Under the pieces are notes generated by a model, which worked only from the letters and a program-made list of their open reading frames with translations, did no database searches and was not told the origin of the DNA. Positions 1 to 6,729 of a stretch of DNA of 12,371 nt are shown piece by piece; position 1 is the stretch's first letter; the number at the start of each line of letters is the position of its first letter. The stretch comes from CAYTGR01 sp964437445 (GTDB lineage Bacteria; Chloroflexota; Anaerolineae; B4-G1; SLSP01). The translations under genes and the position numbers were made by a program. The stretch lies in NCBI GenBank assembly GCA_964437445.1, contig CAYTGR010000085.1, forward strand, positions 1 through 12,371, read 5' to 3'.

Positions 1-81
1 ATCGTCGTCATCGCCGTCCTGACCGTCCTGGGCCCCGCCGTCGGCAACATTTTCACCCAGATCATGAACGCTCTCGACTGA
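1..81 (+). CDS. Flp-type (type IVb) pilin, C-terminal end only
   Basis: Only the last 26 codons and the TGA stop at 79-81 lie in the window. The visible peptide begins with a hydrophobic run (IVVIAVLTVLGP) followed by AVGNIFTQIMNALD. In Flp/Fap-family pilins the end of the single N-terminal transmembrane helix is followed by a short tail of the kind G-x-x-[VI]-x-N-x-F-x-x-I. Flp pilins are very short secreted subunits of tad-type adhesive pili, processed by a dedicated prepilin peptidase. The cleavage site and the GLVEYA-like motif would lie outside the window, so this rests on the tail alone. A strong terminator follows at once, so the gene ends its transcript. Another small single-pass membrane protein would be the alternative. 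Confidence 0.55.
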   Translation: MVVIAVLTVLGPAVGNIFTQIMNALD

Positions 82-91
82 CCTTCAAACC

Positions 92-128
92 AGCAAGGCC
101 CTGCTTAAAAGCAGGGCCTTGGCTTTTT
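92..128 (+). terminator. Rho-independent terminator after the pilin-like gene
   Basis: A perfect 10-base stem AAGGCCCTGC (95-104) pairs with GCAGGGCCTT (111-120) around the loop TTAAAA. AGC at 92-94 can extend the stem by pairing with GCT at 122-124, leaving G121 bulged. The stem is followed by TTTTT (124-128). The T tract is on the plus strand, so it serves the pilin-like gene. The converging minus-strand gene stops at 140; read from that side the hairpin has no T tract and would be a weak terminator at best. Confidence 0.9.
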
Positions 129-139
129 ACACGTCAGGG

Positions 140-835
140 TCAGGGGACAAGCAACCGACCGCACCCATCACACTCGGGGACCTGCCCGGACTGGATCTGG
201 CGGCGCGTAGGAGCCGAAACCTCCATGCCACACGCGGTGCAGGTGCCTTCAGCAAGACGTGCGATAACTTTCCCGCCCCTTTTTTGACGCAAGTAAGTAT
301 AGGATTCCAAAACGGCGGGAGCGATGTGGCCCAACGGGCGCTCCCGTTCGGCTTGCAGGGTGGCAGCGCGGGCTTGCAACTGCTCCCGCTCAGCAGTCAA
401 GGCCGCCTCCGTGGTTGCAGTGGTCTGCTCGGCAGCCAGCAACGTGGCTGCGGCCTGTGCTTCCGCCGCCTCACGCTCTTCACGTGCGGCCATGGCCTCC
501 AACAAAGCATCCTCAAGCTGACTCTGGCGCCGGCGCAGGGATACCGCTTCGTTCTGAAGATCGGTCAGCTCACGCGGATTGCGCACCTCCCCACTGTAAA
601 GACGATGTTCGGTCTGGCGCAGTTTGGTCTCCACCCGCCCCAGCTCAAATTCCAGGTCCTGTTGGGCCTTGCGGGCTTTCTGGGTGGCTGCTGCGCTCTG
701 TTGCGCCTGTTTCTGGGAAGCCAGTAGCGCGGTATGATCCTGTAACTGCGCGGCGATAGCACTCAGCCGTTGCTGAATTCCATCCAGCTCCAGATCAATC
801 TCTTGCAGACGCAGTAGCGCATCCGTCCACGCCAT
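140..835 (-). CDS. Coiled-coil protein with C-terminal C4 zinc ribbon (COG1579 / CT398-like)
   Basis: A 231-residue protein with no signal peptide or membrane segment. Residues about 5-180 are almost wholly helical and rich in Ala, Gln, Glu and Arg. The conserved family segment YSGEVRNPREL near residue 80 marks the turn region of a long coiled-coil hairpin. The C-terminus holds a zinc ribbon with Cys199-x2-Cys202 (CTAC) and Cys222-x2-Cys225 (CDGC), spaced by 19 residues. This is the architecture of COG1579, predicted nucleic-acid-binding zinc-ribbon proteins; the chlamydial member CT398 has been linked to sigma-54. The precise role is unknown. The start is supported by AAGGAGG (842-848 on the complement) six bases before the ATG. 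It is last in the ccdA-DUF2085-lgt operon, 40 bases after lgt. The family call is confident; any cellular function would be a guess. Confidence 0.85.
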   Translation of the reverse strand: MAWTDALLRLQEIDLELDGIQQRLSAIAAQLQDHTALLASQKQAQQSAAATQKARKAQQDLEFELGRVETKLRQTEHRLYSGEVRNPRELTDLQNEAVSLRRRQSQLEDALLEAMAAREEREAAEAQAAATLLAAEQTTATTEAALTAEREQLQARAATLQAERERPLGHIAPAVLESYTYLRQKRGGKVIARLAEGTCTACGMEVSAPTRRQIQSGQVPECDGCGRLLVP

Positions 836-875
836 GGATTGCCTCCTTGTCAGGGGAGCTCCCCCCCCTCACCGC

Positions 876-1712
876 TCACGCCACCGGATCGGACCGGCGG
901 GCCGGCCAATGACGCACTACCAGGAAAATCACCCCCAAGACAATGAAGCCCAGTGAGAAAAGTTGGGCCGTGGCAATGGCGCCAATCTTCCAGGCATCGG
1001 GACGGAAGAATTCTACTCCAAAACGGACAATAGAATAGCCCATCAAATAGCCCACCAGGAGGTCTCCCTCCTTCAAACGGTCGCGGTAGCGCACGGCCAG
1101 GCCGAAAAGCACTAAGAAGACTATCAAGGCACCCAGGGATTCATAAAGAAAGGTGGGATGGAACCGTGTGTCCGGCGGATATTTTACCAGGTCGGTATAG
1201 GGCGGAATCCGGTACATGGCCGGAATACGCAGTCCCCAGGGCAAGGTCGTGGGCGGACCGTAGAGCTCGCGGTTCATGTAATTACCCCAGCGACCGATGG
1301 CCTGTCCTAACGCCAGACCGGGCGCGCCAAAGTCCAGCCATTGCAGGGGCCGCAAGCGCCGCCAGATAGCGTAGAGGATAACGCCCACCGCGCCGCCGAT
1401 GATGGCGCCAAAGATGCCCAGCCCGCCTTTCCAAACATAGAAAATCTCCACCGGGTTCTGGCGATAGTAATCCCAGCCGATCAAGCCGCCGGCCGGTTGG
1501 GAGAAAACATGGTAAAGACGCGCCCCAATGACCGCTAAAATGACCGCCACGACCAGCCCATCCCAGATGTAATCAGGATTCTCTCCCGCCTCACGGGCCA
1601 GATAGGTGGCCACCACTGCGCCCAGCATGATGCCGGTTACAATCAATACGCCATACCAGTGGATGGCAAACGGACCCAATTGCACAATCACAGGTTCAAA
1701 CGGGGGAATCAT
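876..1712 (-). CDS. lgt: Prolipoprotein diacylglyceryl transferase
   Basis: Lgt moves a diacylglyceryl group from phosphatidylglycerol to the lipobox cysteine of prolipoproteins in the cytoplasmic membrane, the first step of lipoprotein maturation. The 278-residue product has about seven hydrophobic segments. It carries the Lgt signature GRWGNYMNRELYG at residues 140-152, with Arg141 matching the essential Arg143 of the E. coli enzyme. It also has HPTFLYES at 185-192 and a downstream SIVRFGVEFFR, whose Arg230 matches E. coli Arg239. The segment GGLGIFG (96-102) has Phe101 where the E. coli enzyme has His103. Length is normal for the family. GGAGGT upstream of the ATG supports the start, and the gene begins 21 bases after the DUF2085 stop, so it is co-transcribed. 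Confidence 0.97.
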   Translation of the reverse strand: MIPPFEPVIVQLGPFAIHWYGVLIVTGIMLGAVVATYLAREAGENPDYIWDGLVVAVILAVIGARLYHVFSQPAGGLIGWDYYRQNPVEIFYVWKGGLGIFGAIIGGAVGVILYAIWRRLRPLQWLDFGAPGLALGQAIGRWGNYMNRELYGPPTTLPWGLRIPAMYRIPPYTDLVKYPPDTRFHPTFLYESLGALIVFLVLFGLAVRYRDRLKEGDLLVGYLMGYSIVRFGVEFFRPDAWKIGAIATAQLFSLGFIVLGVIFLVVRHWPARRSDPVA

Positions 1713-1733
1713 GACTTGGACCTCCAGCCAGAG

Positions 1734-2492
1734 TTATGCCCAGTGATAGCGTTCCGCCAGCAGGCGGTGCACATCCTGGAAAAAATCATTCAGGTAAGGA
1801 TAAGCCACGGCAATGCTGCCCACGCCAAAAATCGCGCCGGTCAGGGTGCGGAGAAAAGACGTGGTCTCATGTGGCGCCGGTAACCAGGCCGGCCGGATAA
1901 ACCACCAGACAAAGTACGAAAGCCATTGCAGACCGCCATCCAGCAACATCGGCACCATAGAGGCCAGAAAGAGCTCCACTGGCAGAATGGGCCACCGCCG
2001 GACGCGGCGCAGGGCAGCAAAGAGCAGCCCGGCCAGCAGCATAGCGCCGTAAATCGCCACATCGCGCTGGCAGAGGGCGATCTTGTAGCCGGTGGTGGGA
2101 TCACCCACAAAAGTCCGCAAGGCGGCCATCTCAGGTAGTGGTATCACCGTGGTCAACGGATAAGCCACCTGTTTCCCAAACAAAAACCAGGAGCGGAAAG
2201 GATATTGGTGACAAAAGGCACCGTAGAACGTGTAAAGCCGATGCGCAGGAGCGCTCAGCCCCACCTGCATGAGGACCGGCGCCAGCACCGCGCCGCCCAG
2301 GTAAAGCCCTATCAGGGTGTTGAACAGCGCCGCCCAGTGTTTGGAAAGCCAGAAGACCAGACGGTTCAGAGCTACCAGCAGCCGCTGTTGCAGGGGAGGA
2401 CGGCTGTACCGGGCCTGCCAGCGCCGTTGCGCCTCGGCTACCACCTCCTCAGCCGGCGGCGTCGGTTGGTCGGTCAAATCCCCAGGTCCCAT
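1734..2492 (-). CDS. DUF2085 family membrane protein
   Basis: A 252-residue membrane protein of unknown function. After a charged N-terminal stretch of about 50 residues come four or more hydrophobic segments (roughly 54-80, 147-165, 172-200 and 219-235). Typical DUF2085 marks are present: CHQ at 94-96 with Arg100 nearby, and GYKIALCQRDVAIYG at 135-149, so there are two conserved cysteines, Cys94 and Cys141. Also present are LDGG near 184 and a C-terminal E-x(5)-R-x(2)-TG. I chose the ATG at 2492, which overlaps the ccdA end by 19 bases and suggests translational coupling. The reading frame stays open up to a TTG at 2516, but that codon has no Shine-Dalgarno sequence in front, whereas the ATG has a G-rich GGGGGA. 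The gene sits between ccdA and lgt, and its cysteines make a redox or metal role conceivable, but that is inference. Confidence 0.85.
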   Translation of the reverse strand: MGPGDLTDQPTPPAEEVVAEAQRRWQARYSRPPLQQRLLVALNRLVFWLSKHWAALFNTLIGLYLGGAVLAPVLMQVGLSAPAHRLYTFYGAFCHQYPFRSWFLFGKQVAYPLTTVIPLPEMAALRTFVGDPTTGYKIALCQRDVAIYGAMLLAGLLFAALRRVRRWPILPVELFLASMVPMLLDGGLQWLSYFVWWFIRPAWLPAPHETTSFLRTLTGAIFGVGSIAVAYPYLNDFFQDVHRLLAERYHWA

Positions 2493-3202
2493 CCAATCCC
2501 CCACTGCTGCAACCAATGCCCGATAAGCGAGAAACCATCGGTCAGCAATAGCCCCCCCACCAGCAATAAGATGACGCCGGCGGCTTTCTCAATGACCGGC
2601 AGGTAGCGGGTCATACGTTGCAAGAAACTGCCCAGCCGGTCAAACAACAAGCCGGCCAGGATAAACGGCACGCCCAATCCCATGGCGTAGCCCCCTAACA
2701 ACAGCGCTGCCTGCCCAACAGTGCTCTGGTCGGCGCTGAGGATGAGAATAGTGGTCAGTACCGGACCGATGCAGGGCGTCCAGCCCGCCGCAAAGGCCAT
2801 GCCGACCAAAAGTGAAGAGAGCAGCCCCCACCCCGGCCGGCCCCGCCATTGCAAGCGGGCCTCCTGGTACAAGAAGGGAAGGCGTAGCAGGCCAATCAGG
2901 TTCAGCCCAAAGATGATGATGACCAGCCCGCCCAGGAACCGCAGCCAGCTGCTGCGCAGCAGCGCTCCCACCGAGCCGGCCAGCGTGCCCAACAGCACAA
3001 AGACCAGAGTAAAACCCAGCACAAAGGCAACCGCGTGCGCTGCAACAAAGAAGCGTTGACCAGAGGTCCGGGCATCCGGTTTGGTGACGGCATAACCGCT
3101 CAAGTAGCCTAAGTAAGCCGGCACCAGCGGCAGCACACAGGGGGCCAGAAATGAAGCTAAACCGGCCAGAAAAGCCAACCCTATACTGATTTCGGTGCTC
3201 AA
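2474..3202 (-). CDS. ccdA: CcdA-type transmembrane thiol-disulfide electron transporter
   Basis: CcdA/DsbD-beta proteins carry reducing equivalents from cytoplasmic thioredoxin across the membrane to extracytoplasmic partners, for example in cytochrome c maturation. The 242-residue product has six hydrophobic segments and both redox-active cysteines in their usual settings: FLAPCVLP (Cys22, first helix) and GWTPCIGP (Cys144, fourth helix). The pseudo-symmetric three-plus-three helix layout of the family is visible. The start is TTG at 3202, because AGGAG lies seven bases upstream and the first helix then begins at residue 5, as usual. The frame stays open another 46 codons to 3340, but that extension has no family resemblance and would cross the promoter. 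The stop lies inside the following DUF2085 gene. First gene of a four-gene operon. No thioredoxin-like partner or c-type cytochrome gene is visible. Confidence 0.93.
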   Translation of the reverse strand: MSTEISIGLAFLAGLASFLAPCVLPLVPAYLGYLSGYAVTKPDARTSGQRFFVAAHAVAFVLGFTLVFVLLGTLAGSVGALLRSSWLRFLGGLVIIIFGLNLIGLLRLPFLYQEARLQWRGRPGWGLLSSLLVGMAFAAGWTPCIGPVLTTILILSADQSTVGQAALLLGGYAMGLGVPFILAGLLFDRLGSFLQRMTRYLPVIEKAAGVILLLVGGLLLTDGFSLIGHWLQQWGIGWDLGI

Positions 3203-3209
3203 CAAGTCA

Positions 3210-3214
3210 CTCCT
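3210..3214 (-). promoter_or_regulatory. Ribosome binding site fixing the ccdA start
   Basis: AGGAG on the minus strand, separated by seven bases (TGACTTG) from the TTG at 3202. It decides for TTG 3202 over the adjacent TTG codon at 3205 (four-base spacing) and over the far upstream ATG at 3340. Confidence 0.75.
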
Positions 3215-3248
3215 GTACTGGCCTGCCCGAAAATGGATCAGTGGCAGG

Positions 3249-3257
3249 ATTATACCA
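3249..3257 (-). promoter_or_regulatory. Extended -10 promoter element for the ccdA operon
   Basis: Read on the minus strand this is TGGTATAAT, a perfect -10 hexamer with the TGn extension, about 46 bases before the ccdA start codon. No clear -35 is found at 16-18 bases upstream (GCGCGG at 17), which fits an extended -10 promoter. Expected transcription start is near 3242. Confidence 0.6.
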
Positions 3258-3316
3258 CAAAAAGCGCCAGCCCGCGCCTGCCCAGCACTGCCGGCCAGTT
3301 GGTGAGCAGGATGGAA

Positions 3317-3345
3317 GTCAAATGATTGACATGTCGCCAATCATT
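3317..3345. promoter_or_regulatory. Overlapping dyads upstream of clpB, candidate operator
   Basis: AATGATTG (3321-3328) and CAATCATT (3338-3345) form a perfect 8-base inverted repeat with a 9-base spacer. A shorter dyad overlaps it: GTCAA (3317-3321) and TTGAC (3326-3330) with a 4-base spacer. Both overlap the TTGACA box at 3326-3331. A 9-base spacer between arms of about 9 bases is the layout of the CIRCE operator of HrcA, but the arms do not match the CIRCE arm TTAGCACTC, nor the HAIR sequence of HspR. A repressor site for clpB is therefore likely, with an unidentified regulator. It lies in the divergent ccdA/clpB region and could also touch the operon, though the ccdA promoter is over 60 bases away. 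Confidence 0.5.
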
Positions 3346-3368
3346 CTCTAATGTTAAGCCATTATACT
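3326..3368 (+). promoter_or_regulatory. Candidate clpB promoter
   Basis: A perfect -35 hexamer TTGACA (3326-3331) is followed 17 bases later by TAATGT (3349-3354), a poor -10. A better -10-like hexamer, TATACT, lies at 3363-3368, but the bases at its -35 position are weak. Either would give a leader of about 40-60 bases. The clpB ribosome binding site AGGAGG (3401-3406) follows, seven bases before the ATG. Confidence 0.4.
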
Positions 3369-3413
3369 AAAAACAGTCGCCCAGAACGGTGATGATAAGT
3401 AGGAGGTAGGAAA

Positions 3414-5984
<2,571 letters not shown>

Positions 5985-5986
5985 GG

Positions 5987-6132
5987 CGTGAGGCGTGATA
6001 CGTGATACGTGAAACGTGAAGACCTGCTCAGGCAGGCTTCACGTTTCACGTTTTTCACGTTTCACGTTTTCACGTTTCACGCTTCACGTTTTCACGTTTC
6101 ACGTTTTCACGCTTCACGCTTCACGTTTCACG
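5987..6132. repeat. Heptad repeat array (CGTGAAN / NTTCACG) with an orientation flip
   Basis: The array starts two bases after the clpB stop. Five CGTGANN heptads run from 5987 to 6021 (endings GG, TA, TA, AA, AG). A 15-base core (6022-6036) follows, then thirteen copies of the reverse-complement unit YTTCACG from 6037 to 6132, mostly seven bases long, with three of eight and one of nine because of extra T. The two halves are therefore in opposite orientation, and 15 bases on each side of the core pair perfectly. Open frames across it are repeat artefacts. It lies between the converging clpB and the 73-residue membrane protein gene. Slippage during replication is a natural origin for the arms; the flip suggests an additional inversion or hairpin-templated copying. 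Confidence 0.9.
6007..6055 (+). terminator. Long hairpin with T tract, probable clpB terminator
   Basis: ACGTGAAACGTGAAG (6007-6021) pairs perfectly with CTTCACGTTTCACGT (6037-6051). Inside, after one unpaired A (6022), CCTGC (6023-6027) pairs with GCAGG (6032-6036) around the tetraloop TCAG. That makes about 20 base pairs. TTTTT (6051-6055) follows on the plus strand, so it can end the clpB transcript. The outer stem is built from the heptad units of the surrounding array, an unusual make-up for a terminator. Confidence 0.65.
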
Positions 6133-6145
6133 TCGTGGTCCGTCA

Positions 6146-6200
6146 TCCGCTTAGAAAATCGCCCGTAACATCAACAGCAACCCGAACAGCGCGAGCGGAA
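6146..6200. repeat. 55-base contig-end duplicate, left copy
   Basis: Identical over all 55 bases to 6301-6355 on the other side of the N run. It contains a second copy of the last codons and stop (6151-6153) of the membrane protein gene. The copy ends exactly at the first N. This is best read as the shared k-mer overlap of two neighbouring contigs, not as a biological duplication. Confidence 0.9.
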
Positions 6201-6300
6201 NNNNNNNNNNNNNNNNNNNNNNNNNNNNNNNNNNNNNNNNNNNNNNNNNNNNNNNNNNNNNNNNNNNNNNNNNNNNNNNNNNNNNNNNNNNNNNNNNNNN
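6201..6300. other. Assembly gap of 100 N, probably spurious
   Basis: A run of exactly 100 N, the usual placeholder for a gap of unknown size. The flanks share 55 identical bases that abut the gap, so the true sequence is likely obtained by overlapping them, with nothing missing. Any reading frame crossing this stretch is meaningless. Confidence 0.95.
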
Positions 6301-6355
6301 TCCGCTTAGAAAATCGCCCGTAACATCAACAGCAACCCGAACAGCGCGAGCGGAA
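6301..6355. repeat. 55-base contig-end duplicate, right copy
   Basis: Exact copy of 6146-6200, beginning at the first base after the N run. This copy belongs to the intact gene 6306-6527. If the two copies are merged, the gene stop lies only about 18 bases from the heptad array. Confidence 0.9.
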
Positions 6356-6527
6356 TCCCGACGACCGCGCCAATCACGGTGACGGTGAGCACCAGCCCAA
6401 CAATGACCAGGACCAGCCCCAGGATCGCCGCGATCAGCCGCCCGGTCAGCCCCAGGATCAGCGCCAGCAGGTTCCACAGCAAAGCGAACGGCCACAACAG
6501 CCAGTGCACTTTCTTCAAGTTAATCAT
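6306..6527 (-). CDS. Small hydrophobic membrane protein of unknown function
   Basis: A 73-residue protein that is nearly all membrane segment. After MINLKKVH come hydrophobic stretches at about 9-28, 31-52 and 54-70, rich in Leu, Val, Ile and Gly, giving two or three helices with short turns (Arg30 and Gly-Ile-Pro around 57-59 mark likely breaks). No catalytic or binding motif is visible and I do not assign a family. It is intact: ATG, a strong GAGGAGG six bases upstream (6534-6540) and TAA at 6306-6308, although the stop lies within the contig-end duplicate. It converges on clpB across the heptad array. Upstream on the same strand the large protease gene ends in a terminator, so this gene is probably transcribed separately. 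Its leader has alternative RNA helices, described as its own feature. Confidence 0.8.
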   Translation of the reverse strand: MINLKKVHWLLWPFALLWNLLALILGLTGRLIAAILGLVLVIVGLVLTVTVIGAVVGIPLALFGLLLMLRAIF

Positions 6528-6533
6528 CGCTAA

Positions 6534-6609
6534 CCTCCTCTGGTTATTTTTCCGAGAAGGTCGTTTGTATTTGCCTTCTCTGTAAGTGTATTACGCAGGC
6601 GAAGGCAAA
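6534..6609 (-). promoter_or_regulatory. Candidate cis-acting RNA switch in the leader of the 73-residue membrane protein gene
   Basis: On the minus strand four segments follow in order: segment 1 UUUGCCUUC (6609-6601), segment 2 GAGAAGGCAAA (6580-6570), segment 3 CCUUCUCGG (6560-6552) and segment 4 GAGGAGG (6540-6534), which is the Shine-Dalgarno sequence. Segments 1 and 2 can pair over nine bases, with an inner GUAA/UUAC hairpin in the loop. Segments 2 and 3 can pair over seven bases, GAGAAGG with CCUUCUC. Segment 3 can also pair with segment 4, CCUUCUC with GAGGAGG (one G-U), extended by GG with CC across one bulged A around the loop AAAAAUAA. Pairing 1-2 leaves segment 3 free to mask the Shine-Dalgarno; pairing 2-3 frees it. 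No promoter is clear: a TAATAC at 6592-6587 would start the RNA after segment 1, so the full switch needs an upstream start. No known riboswitch class is recognised. Confidence 0.4.
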
Positions 6610-6643
6610 AAGTTGCAGCCCAAAAGGTTAGTTGGCACTCGGG

Positions 6644-6689
6644 GAAAATAAAATTGGCCGCCGCGTCTTTGCGTGACGCAGCGGCCAAT
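6644..6689 (-). terminator. Rho-independent terminator of the large protease gene
   Basis: On the minus strand ATTGGCCGC (6689-6681) pairs with GCGGCCAAT (6661-6653). The stem continues, after one mismatch, with GCGTC/GACGC around a seven-base loop, and is followed by the T-rich TTTATTTT. It lies about 40 bases after the stop of the protease gene at 6730. A smaller hairpin, CCGGG/CCCGG with loop TTTG (6699-6712), lies between the stop and this terminator. Confidence 0.85.
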
Positions 6690-6729
6690 GTCTATTTGCC
6701 GGGTTTGCCCGGATGAGTGGTCGTGAGGA

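Noticed and set aside
119..727. Plus-strand frame of 202 codons opposite the zinc-ribbon gene
   Set aside because: It is antisense to a recognised family with a perfect ribosome binding site, starts within the terminator region and shows no domain.
3203..3340. N-terminal extension of CcdA up to an ATG at 3340
   Set aside because: The extra 46 residues show no CcdA-like features, the upstream ATG has no ribosome binding site, and the extension would cover the extended -10 element. TTG 3202 has AGGAG at good spacing.
3321..3345. Classical CIRCE element for HrcA
   Set aside because: The spacing fits, but the arms AATGATTG/CAATCATT do not match TTAGCACTC/GAGTGCTAA, so it is kept only as an unidentified dyad.
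5987..6132. CRISPR array
   Set aside because: The repeats are only seven bases, with no unique spacers of constant length and no cas genes nearby.
6009..6323. Open frame of 104 codons over the heptad array and the N run
   Set aside because: It exists only because the heptads contain no stop in this frame and because N codons are read through. The product is a repeat translation without any family resemblance.
6146..6355. True duplication or target-site duplication of an insertion element hidden in the gap
   Set aside because: Identity ends exactly at both gap edges, the gap is a standard 100-N placeholder, and 55 is a usual assembler k-mer size; an artefact explains all three.
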